From NCBI RefSeq assembly GCF_900109265.1, contig NZ_FNZM01000017.1, forward strand, positions 158,188 through 222,187: a stretch of DNA of 64,000 bases, given 5' to 3'. This document shows, piece by piece, positions 10,860 through 19,364 of the stretch (position 1 is its first letter; every line of letters starts with the position of its first letter). Made by a program: the position numbers and the translations under genes. The notes under the pieces are model-generated. The model searched no databases and was not told the origin of the DNA. It saw nothing but the letters and a program-made list of their open reading frames with translations. The DNA comes from Paraburkholderia tropica (GTDB lineage: Bacteria > Pseudomonadota > Gammaproteobacteria > Burkholderiales > Burkholderiaceae).

Positions 10860-11594
10860 ATGCAGGCTACCCAAACCACCGCCAGCGCGCTTTCGTATCC
10901 CGCCGTCCGCACGAACCGCCGGGTCGTGACCGCGAGCGCGATCGTCATCGCGCTTCACGCCGCGCTCATCGCCGTCGTGCTCATGAAACGCGACGCCGTC
11001 ACGCCGGTCGCGCTCGAATCGCAAACGATCACCGCCGAGCTGATCAAGCCCGAACCGGTTGCCGCACCCGCCGCGATCCAGTCCACGCCCACCCCGCCGC
11101 CGCCCAAACCGGTGCCGGTCAAGCGCGAAAAGCCCAAGGTCCAGCCCAAGCCGAAGCCCACGCCCACTCCGCCGCTGCCGGTCGCCGACGCGCCCTCGCA
11201 GCACGTCGTGGAAACGCCCGCTCCGTCGCAGCCTGCGCCACCCGCGCCGACGCCGCCGGCTCCGGCCGCTCAGGCCGCGCCCGCGGTCGGCAAGCCGACC
11301 ATGGCCCTGACGGCGCCGAAGAACGTGTCGCACCTGGAGTGCAACATCGTCAAGCCCGACTACCCGACGCTCTCGCGCCGCCGGGGCGAAACCGGCACGG
11401 CCTATGTCCACTTCGTGGTGGGCTTGACCGGAAAGATCGAGAATATCGAACTGAAGAAGAGCAGCGGCTACAGCCGTCTCGACGACGCCGCGATGGGCGC
11501 CATGCGCGACAGCTCGTGCAAGCCGTACCTGGAGGACGGCCAGCCCGTGCGCGCCGCCTACACGCAGCCTTTCGGTTTCACCCTCGACGATTGA
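10860..11594 (+). CDS. tonB: TonB energy-transducing protein
   Basis: A 244-residue protein that carries proton-motive energy from ExbB/ExbD to outer-membrane siderophore and haem receptors. The layout is typical: a cytoplasmic tail, a single membrane anchor (about residues 22-42), a Pro/Lys-rich periplasmic spacer (about 70-140) and a C-terminal TonB domain (about 155-244) with DYPTLSRRRGETGTAYVHF. Two cysteines in the C-terminal domain could form a disulphide. exbB and exbD follow on the same strand, completing the complex. Confidence 0.95.
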   Translation: MQATQTTASALSYPAVRTNRRVVTASAIVIALHAALIAVVLMKRDAVTPVALESQTITAELIKPEPVAAPAAIQSTPTPPPPKPVPVKREKPKVQPKPKPTPTPPLPVADAPSQHVVETPAPSQPAPPAPTPPAPAAQAAPAVGKPTMALTAPKNVSHLECNIVKPDYPTLSRRRGETGTAYVHFVVGLTGKIENIELKKSSGYSRLDDAAMGAMRDSSCKPYLEDGQPVRAAYTQPFGFTLDD

Positions 11595-11672
11595 CGGCGC
11601 CCGGTGTATCGGCCGCGCCATCCGTCTGAATGAGAATCACAACGTTTAACGCATCGAATCAAGGAAAAAAGC

Positions 11673-12401
11673 ATGCAGAGCTACGGTATCGCCCACGTTT
11701 GGGCGCAAGGGGATTTCGTCACACGCGGCATCGCGCTCGCGCTGTTGATCATGTCGGTGCTGTCGTGGTGCGTGATCGTCATCAAGGGCTGGAACGTCGC
11801 GCGCCTCAAGCGCCTCACGAAGAACGCCGAGCAGCAGTTCTGGCACTCGGACGACCTCGCCGACGGCGTGAAGAAGCTCGGCACCGGCACGCCGGAGGAC
11901 AACCCGTTCCTCGCGCTGGCGCTCTCGGGCCAGGAAGCCGCCGATCACCATCACCAGACGCAACCGCATCTGCATGACCGCATGGACGTGTCGGACTGGG
12001 TCACGCGCTGCCTGAAGGACACGATGGACGAGTCGGTCGCGAAGATGCAAAGCGGCCTCGCGATCCTCGCCTCGATCGGCAGCACGGCGCCGTTCGTCGG
12101 CCTGTTCGGTACGGTGTGGGGCATCTATCACGCCCTGCTGACGATCGGCGCGACGGGCCAGACCTCGATCGACGCGGTCGCGGGTCCGGTCGGCGAAGCG
12201 CTGATCATGACGGCGTTCGGCCTGTTCGTGGCGATTCCGGCGGTGCTCGGCTACAACGCGCTCACGCGCGCCAACAAGACGATCGTCACGAAGCTCAACC
12301 GCTTCGCTCACGGCCTGCACGCTTTCTTCGTGACGGGCGCGCGCCTGTCGTCGACCACGGCGAAGAACGGCAACCTGCGCGTCGCCGCACGCAGCCACTA
12401 A
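11673..12401 (+). CDS. exbB: ExbB, TonB-complex proton channel subunit (MotA/TolQ/ExbB family)
   Basis: A 242-residue inner-membrane protein with three transmembrane segments (about residues 15-37, 135-157 and 175-195) and the family motif GSTAPFVGLFGTVWGI. It forms the pentameric channel around ExbD that powers TonB. A His-rich stretch (DHHHQTQPHLHD, about residues 91-102) in the first cytoplasmic part is unusual and could bind metal. A half Fur-like motif, AATGAGAATCA, lies about 40 bases upstream, so a second iron-regulated promoter is possible. Confidence 0.93.
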   Translation: MQSYGIAHVWAQGDFVTRGIALALLIMSVLSWCVIVIKGWNVARLKRLTKNAEQQFWHSDDLADGVKKLGTGTPEDNPFLALALSGQEAADHHHQTQPHLHDRMDVSDWVTRCLKDTMDESVAKMQSGLAILASIGSTAPFVGLFGTVWGIYHALLTIGATGQTSIDAVAGPVGEALIMTAFGLFVAIPAVLGYNALTRANKTIVTKLNRFAHGLHAFFVTGARLSSTTAKNGNLRVAARSH

Positions 12402-12419
12402 TTCGCGGAGGCAGCAAAC

Positions 12420-12839
12420 ATGGCGATGAGCCCCTTTGCCAGCGACGACGACGATGGCCTGATGAACGAGATCAACATGACGCCGCTCGTCGACGTCATG
12501 CTGGTTCTCCTGATCGTTTTCATGGTGACGATCCCCGTGATCCGTCACGCCGTGAAGATCGACCTCCCGCACGCGAGCAGCGTGAAGGAAGACACGAAGC
12601 CCACGCAGATCAACGTATCGATCGAAGCGGACGGCACGGTGCTGTGGGACGGCAACGTCGTGAGCGACGACCAGCTCACGGCGAAGATTGCGGCCGCCGC
12701 GCAGCAGCAACCGCAGCCCGAACTGCATCTGAACGCCGATCGCAAGGTGCAATACGAAAAGGTTGCGCAGGTGATGTCGGCCGCGCAGAGCGGCGGTCTG
12801 ACGAAGCTCGGTTTCGTGACCGATCCGGCGCATCACTGA
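12420..12839 (+). CDS. exbD: ExbD, TonB-complex subunit
   Basis: A 139-residue protein with a short cytoplasmic tail, one membrane helix (about residues 24-43) and a periplasmic domain. The helix contains the proton-path aspartate in MTPLVDVMLVLLIVFM. It begins 18 bases after exbB with a GGAGG ribosome site, so the two are one transcription unit. A strong terminator follows the stop. Confidence 0.95.
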   Translation: MAMSPFASDDDDGLMNEINMTPLVDVMLVLLIVFMVTIPVIRHAVKIDLPHASSVKEDTKPTQINVSIEADGTVLWDGNVVSDDQLTAKIAAAAQQQPQPELHLNADRKVQYEKVAQVMSAAQSGGLTKLGFVTDPAHH

Positions 12840-12881
12840 TGCGTTGATCTTCGCATCGTCGCAAGACGGAACGAAACCCGG

Positions 12882-12916
12882 AACGCGCGGCGCAGTTAGC
12901 CGCGCGTTTTTGTTTT
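12882..12916 (+). terminator. Intrinsic terminator of the tonB-exbBD group
   Basis: A perfect ten-base stem AACGCGCGGC / GCCGCGCGTT with a seven-base loop, followed by TTTTTGTTTT. Confidence 0.92.
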
Positions 12917-12943
12917 CGGGCCTTGTTTTCAGGGCTCAAAAGT

Positions 12944-12977
12944 AAAAGGCCTTCATCGTCAGATGAAGGCCTTTTTT
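12944..12977 (+). terminator. Second, near-symmetrical terminator hairpin
   Basis: A perfect 14-base stem AAAAGGCCTTCATC / GATGAAGGCCTTTT around the loop GTCA, with T runs on both strands, so it could work in both directions. About 310 bases from here to the LysR gene hold nothing I can call. Confidence 0.85.
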
Positions 12978-13291
12978 CGTGCGCACGCGGCGCATTCGGG
13001 CGGTGGCGACACTCCCCGACATTCGATCGGTTCACATCGGCACATGCGACTGCCGTGGTCGACACGGACTGCGCGTTCAGCCCTGAAGGCCCACTATGAT
13101 AGCGGCCATCGAATCCCGCTCAAGACCGGTGCTTGGCGAGACGGCTTCAATATATGCCTCTCGCCGCACGCCTTCAAGACTTCGCCCATTGAAAGTAACG
13201 ATTGCCGGCCGCGCTTAAATGCCAAAAGGCAAAGACGTGACACGGGCGCGGAAGTTCGCAAAGCTTCGATCGCCTTAAGGCGTCGCGCGCC

Positions 13292-14350
13292 TCAAGCCGT
13301 TTCGATATTGCTCGGCGACTTCGTGCGCGGCAGGCCGCCGGTCGAGAGCGAACTGCTGGGTCCCTGAATGGCCTGCCCCGCCTGATTCTGCGCGGCGAGC
13401 GCGGCGATCTCGCTGCGAAGCGGACATTCCTGCTGAAGACTCTTGTCGGCGTCGAGCACTTCGACGAGGTAATCGACGAACGCGCGCACTGCGGGCACCA
13501 TGCCCTGACGCGAGAGAAACACCGCATAAAGCTGCGGCACCGGCAGCGTCCAGCCCGGCATCACCGGCGAGAGCTTGCCCGAGCGCAGCGCGGCGCCGTA
13601 CATCATCTCCGGCATCGCAGCGATGCCGAGGCCCTGCAACGCGGCTTCGCGGATCGTCGTGAGGTCGGCGCTGATGAGGCGCGGCTCGTGTTCGTGCGCG
13701 TGGCGCGTGCCGTCCGGCGCGATCAGATGAAACACGTGACGGCCGTCGCTGGTGGGCGTGTCGAGCGTCTCGAAGCGGGACAGATCGTCGGGCGTGAGCG
13801 GCGGCGCGTTCTGCGCGAGCAGGCTCGGTGCGCCCACCAGCATCTGCTCCGTGCGCCACAGCGGACGCACCACGATGTTGGCGTTCTGCGGCGGTTCCGA
13901 GCGCACGCGCAAGGCGATATCGACCGAATCCTCGAACAGATCGATCACGCGATTCGTCACGCGCATCACCACCCGCACCTCCGGGTAGCGATGCATGAAT
14001 TCGGGAATGATCTGCGAAAAGATGGTCTGCGACAGCGTGACCGGCACGCTCACGCGCACCGTGCCGCGCGGCGAGGAACGCAGCGACTGCACCACGTTCA
14101 CGGCGGCCTGCGCTTCGGCGAGCATGGCGCGGCAGTGCTGATAGAACAGTTCGCCCGCCTCCGTCAGCGCGAGCTTGCGCGTGGAGCGCTGCAACAGACG
14201 CACGCCGAGCGACGACTCCAGCTCGCTCACGCGCCGCGACAGGCGCGACTTCGATATGCCGAGCACCCGTTCGGCCGCCGAGAATCCGCCGTGCTCCACC
14301 ACCTGCGAGAAATACATCAGGTCGTTCAGGTTGTGCGAATCGATTTTCAT
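13292..14350 (-). CDS. LysR-family transcriptional regulator
   Basis: A 352-residue regulator. The N-terminal winged helix-turn-helix is clear (about residues 3-65, with VVEHGGFSAAERVLGISKSRLSRRVSELE), followed by a substrate-binding domain to about residue 305. The last 45 residues form a Ser/Gln-rich tail that most LysR proteins lack. The start is ATG 14350 (MKIDSHNLNDL). It is divergent from the pirin gene, the classical LysR layout, so it probably regulates pirin and itself through the 122-base gap. The effector is unknown. Confidence 0.92.
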   Translation of the reverse strand: MKIDSHNLNDLMYFSQVVEHGGFSAAERVLGISKSRLSRRVSELESSLGVRLLQRSTRKLALTEAGELFYQHCRAMLAEAQAAVNVVQSLRSSPRGTVRVSVPVTLSQTIFSQIIPEFMHRYPEVRVVMRVTNRVIDLFEDSVDIALRVRSEPPQNANIVVRPLWRTEQMLVGAPSLLAQNAPPLTPDDLSRFETLDTPTSDGRHVFHLIAPDGTRHAHEHEPRLISADLTTIREAALQGLGIAAMPEMMYGAALRSGKLSPVMPGWTLPVPQLYAVFLSRQGMVPAVRAFVDYLVEVLDADKSLQQECPLRSEIAALAAQNQAGQAIQGPSSSLSTGGLPRTKSPSNIETA

Positions 14351-14472
14351 GTCGTCGTTCCAGCGATGGGACAATCCATTGCGATCAGGCGGTCAAACAG
14401 GCCAAATCGGCTACCTATAATAGCGGTTTGTTTCGCATATCGCGCAATTCCCATTTTTCCGAGGTGATATCC

Positions 14473-15354
14473 ATGCCGGCCATCCGCTCGATCGAACGCG
14501 TCTTTCCCGCGGTTCGCACCACCGAGGGCGGGGGATTCATCGTCCACCGCCCGTTCCCCACCCGTCAGTTGATGGATTTCGACCCGTTTCTGCTGCTCGA
14601 CGAAATGGGGCCCACCGACTACGCGCCCGGCGCCGCCAAAGGCGCGCCCGACCATCCGCATCGCGGCTTCGAGACGGTCACGTACATGCTCGCGGGCCGC
14701 TTCGGCCACAAGGATTCGTCGGGGCAGTCGGGCACGCTGAATCCGGGCGACGTCCAGTGGATGACGGCCGGTGCGGGCGTGATCCACAGCGAGATGCCCG
14801 ACCCCGAGTTCACGCGCACGGGCGGCCGCATGCACGGCCTGCAGCTGTGGGTGAACCTGCCTGCGCGCGACAAGATGATCGCGCCGCGCTATCAGGAAAT
14901 GCCGCACGCGAGCATTCCGCAAGGGCGCTCGGCGGACGGCAAGGCCACGGTCAAGGTGATCGCGGGTGAATCGCTCGGCGCGCAAGCCGCGATCGAAACG
15001 CGCACGCCGATCCTCTATCTGCACTTCACGCTCGCGCCCGGCGCGCGCGTCGAGCAGCCGGTGCCGCACGCCTGGAACGTGTTCGCCTACGGTCTCGCGG
15101 GCAAGGCGCTGTACGGCGACCACGCTGAGCCGATCGACGCGCAGCATATGGTGGCCTTCGCCGGCGACGGCGAGACCGTGACGATCGCCGCGCCCGCCGA
15201 CGCCACGGAGCCGGTCGAAGTGCTGCTGATCGGCGGACTGCCGCTCAACGAGCCGGTGGTGCGCTACGGCCCGTTCGTGATGAACACCGAAGACGAGATC
15301 CGCCAGGCCGTGCTCGACTACCAGGCCGGCCGCATGGGACGCATCTCGCACTGA
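14473..15354 (+). CDS. Pirin family protein (bicupin)
   Basis: A 293-residue double-cupin protein. The N-terminal cupin carries the pirin signature HPHRGFETVTYMLAG followed by GDVQWMTAGAGVIHSEMP, including the His residues that bind the metal (Fe in characterised pirins). The C-terminal pirin domain spans about residues 175-285. Some bacterial pirins have quercetinase activity and others bind regulatory partners, so the function here is open. ATG 14473 is chosen because GAGGTGATATCC gives a good ribosome site. The LysR gene is divergent upstream. Confidence 0.92.
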   Translation: MPAIRSIERVFPAVRTTEGGGFIVHRPFPTRQLMDFDPFLLLDEMGPTDYAPGAAKGAPDHPHRGFETVTYMLAGRFGHKDSSGQSGTLNPGDVQWMTAGAGVIHSEMPDPEFTRTGGRMHGLQLWVNLPARDKMIAPRYQEMPHASIPQGRSADGKATVKVIAGESLGAQAAIETRTPILYLHFTLAPGARVEQPVPHAWNVFAYGLAGKALYGDHAEPIDAQHMVAFAGDGETVTIAAPADATEPVEVLLIGGLPLNEPVVRYGPFVMNTEDEIRQAVLDYQAGRMGRISH

Positions 15355-15524
15355 GGCCGGCCAGCCGGTTGCCGGTTACGTCGGTCGCCGACCCCGGCCA
15401 CCGACGCTAACCCGCAGGCTCACGCGCTTTTTGTCACAATGAGGTTTCACTGGCCGCCCGTCGCCCGCCGTATCGCGGGCGCCGCGGCCGTTCTCCGTTC
15501 AACCGTTCCGTTAGCGAGAAGCGC

Positions 15525-15923
15525 ATGACCGATTCCGTAGTCACCGCACACATCGGCTCGACCAACTATCAAGTCCAGTTCGACGACGGCACCCACACCT
15601 GGATCGCCGACGAACCGGCCTCGCTCGGCGGCGGCGACCGCGGGCCCTCGCCCTTTTCGCTGCTGCTGTCGAGCCTGGGCGCCTGCACGTCGATCACGCT
15701 GAAGATGTACGCGCAGCGCAAGGAATGGCCGCTCGAAGGCGTGCGCGTGAAACTGTCGATGGAAACCGGCAGCGCGGGCACCATGATCGACCGCCAGATC
15801 GCGCTCGAAGGCCATCTCACGGAGGAGCAGCGCGAGCGCCTCCTGCAGATCGCGAACGCGTGCCCGGTGCATAAAGTGCTCACGAATACGATCACGATCC
15901 GCTCGGGGCTCGTCGTCGCCTGA
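15525..15923 (+). CDS. OsmC family peroxide-reducing protein
   Basis: A 132-residue OsmC/Ohr-like protein. The two redox cysteines are visible in LGACTSITLKMYAQRK (about residue 51) and ANACPVHKVL (about residue 115), the spacing expected for thiol peroxidases that detoxify organic hydroperoxides. Its short size and sequence fit the YhfA-like OsmC branch better than Ohr proper. It precedes the SRPBCC gene by 45 bases on the same strand. Confidence 0.9.
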   Translation: MTDSVVTAHIGSTNYQVQFDDGTHTWIADEPASLGGGDRGPSPFSLLLSSLGACTSITLKMYAQRKEWPLEGVRVKLSMETGSAGTMIDRQIALEGHLTEEQRERLLQIANACPVHKVLTNTITIRSGLVVA

Positions 15924-15968
15924 AGGCGGCGCGCCCGGCGCACGGACATAGACACACAGGACGTTGCC

Positions 15969-16457
15969 TTGAATTTCGAACACCTTATCCAGATCAACGA
16001 CCCGCAGAACCCGCTCGTCCTGCCGATGACACGCGACCAGCTCTGGGAAGGCCTCGTGCTGCGCGCCGAGCAGCCGCAGCTGTTCGTGATCGGCCTCGAC
16101 GGCTGCACGATCCTCGCGCAGGAAGCCAACACGATGGAGCGCGAGCTGCATTACGGCCAGGCCACGGTGCGCGACCGCGTGACGTTCACGCTCAACGAGA
16201 GCGTGCGCTACGACATCCTGCCGACCGCCGAACACGTCGGCGGCTCGCTCACGATGACGATCGAGGAACCGGAGGAGGCGCAGCTGTTCCTGCGCTTCGA
16301 GTACCGCACCACCCTGCCGGCCGCCGAAAACGAGGACGATCGCCAGACCTCGGAGATCGTGAAGTCGGCGTATCGCGAGTCGGATATCGACACCGTGCGG
16401 CTGATCCGACAGTACGTGCAGGGGATGCCCGGCGAGCAGGACGCGCCGCTGCATTGA
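15969..16457 (+). CDS. SRPBCC family protein (DUF1857, AtaL-like)
   Basis: A 162-residue protein with the opening NFEHLIQINDPQNPLVLPMTRDQLWEGLVLRA, which matches DUF1857 proteins of the START/Bet v1-like SRPBCC fold, a hydrophobic-ligand pocket. The start is TTG 15969 with a weak AGGAC ahead; no ATG precedes the conserved beginning. It is probably co-transcribed with the OsmC gene. Ligand and role are unknown. Confidence 0.78.
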   Translation: MNFEHLIQINDPQNPLVLPMTRDQLWEGLVLRAEQPQLFVIGLDGCTILAQEANTMERELHYGQATVRDRVTFTLNESVRYDILPTAEHVGGSLTMTIEEPEEAQLFLRFEYRTTLPAAENEDDRQTSEIVKSAYRESDIDTVRLIRQYVQGMPGEQDAPLH

Positions 16458-16587
16458 GAATTTTGCCGATGCACGACGCGCGCGCGGAGGTTGCCGGGCG
16501 CGCGTCGACCTTGTTTTTCAAGCCTTATTTCACGCGCCACGCATAAAACTATCGGCACACGAATCCGATGAATTTATCGCAGTTGAA

Positions 16588-16606
16588 AATGGGAACGATT
16601 ATCATT
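16588..16606 (+). promoter_or_regulatory. Fur-box-like operator upstream of hemP
   Basis: AATGGGAACGATTATCATT, a 9-1-9 imperfect inverted repeat (six of nine pairs) in an AT-rich stretch 45 bases before the hemP start. The right half ATTATCATT is a strong Fur half-site. Confidence 0.65.
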
Positions 16607-16651
16607 TAGAATTCATCCATCGAATCGAGACACACACAAGACGTCACGTTC

Positions 16652-16915
16652 ATGACTGAATTCAATCGCTCATCGACACTCAGCCTGCGCCGTAACGGTT
16701 CCGCGCTGACCGGCTCGCGACCCGCGAAACCCGTCACCGCCGCTGCCGCGCGCAAGAGTGCCGACACCGCCAGCACGGCAGCACCGGCCAGCAGCGAGCG
16801 AACGCTCGACAGCACGGCCCTGCTGCAAGGCCGAAGCCATGTGAGCATCCTGCACAACGGCGAGACGTATCAGCTGCGCGCCACGCGTTTGGGCAAGCTG
16901 ATTCTCACCAAGTGA
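16652..16915 (+). CDS. hemP: Hemin uptake protein HemP/HmuP
   Basis: An 87-residue protein whose C-terminal 40 residues (SSTALLQGRSHVSILHNGE then YQLRATRLGKLILTK) are the HemP domain. In rhizobia and Burkholderia, members act as positive regulators needed for haem-receptor expression. The first 45 residues form an Ala/Ser-rich extension longer than usual. It normally sits beside a haem receptor gene, but here it stands alone after a Fur-box-like site, so it probably acts at a distance. Confidence 0.88.
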   Translation: MTEFNRSSTLSLRRNGSALTGSRPAKPVTAAAARKSADTASTAAPASSERTLDSTALLQGRSHVSILHNGETYQLRATRLGKLILTK

Positions 16916-17387
16916 GGCAGGCAGATTTGTTGTAGTACCGAGTATTGTGGGGACCGCCTCCATCGAGAGGCGTTGGGCAGTAGCCAGCAACGACGGCTTG
17001 CACGCGAGATCTAGACCCCTTCGTGCAGACATCCTTCAAGCCAGCCGTCACAGCAAGCCAAGCCATTTTTTTGTTCTCACCTGTGATGACGGAGCGGCGC
17101 GCAAAGCGTGCCCGCCCGAGGCGAGCGCCGCGGCATGGTCCGCGGCGTTTGTCATTTCTATGGGGTATTTTTTTATGCCGCCTGGGGATGGCGAGCCAGC
17201 GCTCGCCTGCTTGTTCGACTGTGTTGCTCGGTACAGCGGCGATGCGTGAGCCGCGATTATAACCACAGCTCCGCTTCGCCGCGCGTAAACCCTGGCGGTT
17301 TGCTCGGTTACTCAGGGCAATCGTCGAGACGACTGCCGGAAACATCGATCGGCAGCCCTAAGCGAATCCGGGCAAGACCCGGCAATC
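16916..17387. other. Unassigned intergenic region after hemP
   Basis: About 470 bases. Both strands stay open in several frames (for example 17048-17266 minus and 17023-17262 plus), but none has a convincing ribosome site or recognisable family. Local composition is slightly lower in GC than the neighbouring genes. It may be a repeat or mobile-element remnant; I cannot assign it. Confidence 0.35.
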
Positions 17388-17795
17388 TCACTCGATCCCG
17401 AGCGCCGCAATGCCGGCGCGCGCGATCTCCGCGTCCTGATCGGACTTCACGCCCGACACGCCCACCGCGCCGATCACGTCGCCATTCACGACGATCGGCA
17501 CCCCGCCCTCCAGCATCGCCGTGAGCGGCGCGCTCAGGAACGCGGTGCGGCCCTGGCGGATCGCCTCTTCGTAGAGCCGGCTTTCGCGGCGTCCGAGCGC
17601 CGCCGTGCGCGCCTTGCCGGGCGCCATCTCGGCGCTGATCGGCGGCGCGCCGTCGAGGCGGCGCAAGAACAGCAAATGCCCGCCATCGTCGACGATCGCG
17701 ATCGTCACGTTCCACTCGTTCGCACGGGCGTGCGCGGCAGCCGCGTCGGCTACCTTCGTCACATCTTCTTCGGTCAGAACTGCTCGCGTTCGCAT
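17388..17795 (-). CDS. GlcG/HbpS-family haem-binding-like protein
   Basis: A 135-residue protein matching the GlcG/HbpS family (DUF336): an N-terminal helix, then VTIAIVDDGGHLLFLRRLDGA (about residues 26-46), and the Gly-rich GGVPIVVNGDVIGAVGVSG near 100-118. HbpS of Streptomyces binds haem, while other members sit beside glycolate oxidase genes without a known role. There is no signal peptide, so it is cytosolic here. Its place between hemP and the ferrous iron transporter makes a haem- or iron-linked role plausible but unproven. Confidence 0.82.
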   Translation of the reverse strand: MRTRAVLTEEDVTKVADAAAAHARANEWNVTIAIVDDGGHLLFLRRLDGAPPISAEMAPGKARTAALGRRESRLYEEAIRQGRTAFLSAPLTAMLEGGVPIVVNGDVIGAVGVSGVKSDQDAEIARAGIAALGIE

Positions 17796-17935
17796 ACGTC
17801 TCTCCGAAAAGTCAAAAACCGGGTGGCAAAGGCCAACCCGGTTTTCGAGATTAACATCCGACGGCGCGCGGCGACACGCTGATCCCGCATATAGCGGCCG
17901 CGCGCGATGAAGCGCTTAGTGAACGCGCGCCACGA

Positions 17936-19354
17936 TCAACGCGTCCAGCCCCAGAACATCAGCCACCACGCGCTGTCGACCACCGCCAGCGCGAGCGCGA
18001 AGCCCACGAAAGCGAGTCCGCGCTGCCAGAAACGCGCGCTGTAACGGCCCGTCACGCGCCACGCGAGCCACGCGCTCCACAGATTCGTGATGACGAGAAT
18101 GCCGATGCGCACCTCGGTCGCCCAGTCGAGCGGCACGTGCTCGGCGCGCAGCAGCGAAAGCGTCGTGGCCGAGAGGCCGAGGAACACGCCCGCGCCCGCG
18201 AGCGGAATCAGCGACTGCGCGAGGTGATGCAGACGGCGCATCTCGAAGCGGCCGAGCACCGCGCTCGACGCCGCGAGAATCGCGAACAGGACCGTGCCGT
18301 AGATCAGCCCCGTCGTCATGATGTAGCCGACGATCATGGTGCCGTCGAGCCACGAGAACACGTCGTTCTGCGCCGGATAGTGCGTGAGCAGGAACCACGG
18401 CGCGTTGGTGTCGAGCGGCCAGGTGATGTCGCGGTCGATCAGCCAGCCCGCGAGCCACTGCTTGATGTCGATGAACCACGGCGAACCGGTCCAGTGGAAC
18501 GCGCCGATCGCGATGCCGAGCAGGCCGTACAGAATCAGCGCCGTGTCCCAGCCGCTGGCCTGGCTGTCGCCGAGTTCGACCACTTCTTCCGCCGGCGAGC
18601 GCCACGTCAGCGCGATGGCGTCGCGGTGGCCGCTGCAGCGTCCGCACATGTGGCACTGCGCGGCGCCCTTCATGTTGCGCAGGGGCACGAGCGGCGCGCA
18701 GTTCACGGGAATCACGCGATGTCCGCCGTGCTCGCCGTGCGTGTACGAGTTGCGCCACGCGTCTTCGTCGACCTTGAAGCGGAACGGCGCGAGGCGCGCC
18801 AGAAGCGCAAAAACCCCGTTCACGGGGCAGAGGTATTTGCACCAGACGCGTTTCTCGCGTCCGTACAGGAATCCGATGATCATCGCGCCGAGCGTCGATC
18901 CGCCCAGCACCAGCAACACCGCCTTCGGGTACTGGTAGACGCTCACCATCTGTCCGTAGATGGTGGTCAGGCCGAAGGCCACGAACGGCCAGCCGCCCCA
19001 GCGCATCCAGCGCGGAATCGCCCAGCCGCGCCCGAACTTGCTGGCGAACTCGGTGAGCGCGCCTTCGGGGCAGAGCACGCCGCACCAGACGCGCCCGAGC
19101 ATCACCATCGAGAGCAGCACGAACGGCCACCAGATGCCCCAGAACACGAACTGCGCCGCGAGCGTGAGGTTGTTCCACAGGTGCGCCGTATCGTCGGGCA
19201 GCGGCATGACCGCGGGCACGAGAATCAGGAACGCATAGACCGCAACGACGACCCACTGCACGGCGCGGATAGCCGCACCGTGCCGTTGCATCCATTGGCC
19301 CGCCTGGGCCAGCTTGCCCCGCTTTTGCAGCGGCGGGGCCGATGCACAACTCAT
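17936..19354 (-). CDS. ftrD: FtrD, membrane polyferredoxin of the ferrous iron transporter
   Basis: A 472-residue membrane protein related to NapH/CcoG polyferredoxins, with about eight transmembrane segments. Cluster-type cysteine motifs are CGVLCPEGALTEF (about residue 95), CKYLCPVNGVF (about residue 172) and CHMCGRC (about residue 240). In the Ftr systems of Bordetella, Brucella and Burkholderia it is thought to receive electrons released when Fe2+ is oxidised during uptake. It is the last gene of the unit and starts 10 bases after ftrC. Confidence 0.9.
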   Translation of the reverse strand: MSCASAPPLQKRGKLAQAGQWMQRHGAAIRAVQWVVVAVYAFLILVPAVMPLPDDTAHLWNNLTLAAQFVFWGIWWPFVLLSMVMLGRVWCGVLCPEGALTEFASKFGRGWAIPRWMRWGGWPFVAFGLTTIYGQMVSVYQYPKAVLLVLGGSTLGAMIIGFLYGREKRVWCKYLCPVNGVFALLARLAPFRFKVDEDAWRNSYTHGEHGGHRVIPVNCAPLVPLRNMKGAAQCHMCGRCSGHRDAIALTWRSPAEEVVELGDSQASGWDTALILYGLLGIAIGAFHWTGSPWFIDIKQWLAGWLIDRDITWPLDTNAPWFLLTHYPAQNDVFSWLDGTMIVGYIMTTGLIYGTVLFAILAASSAVLGRFEMRRLHHLAQSLIPLAGAGVFLGLSATTLSLLRAEHVPLDWATEVRIGILVITNLWSAWLAWRVTGRYSARFWQRGLAFVGFALALAVVDSAWWLMFWGWTR

Positions 19355-19364
19355 ACTGCTTCCC

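Noticed and set aside
17023..17345. Frames on both strands after hemP
   Set aside because: They overlap on opposite strands with no support for either; the region is listed as unassigned.
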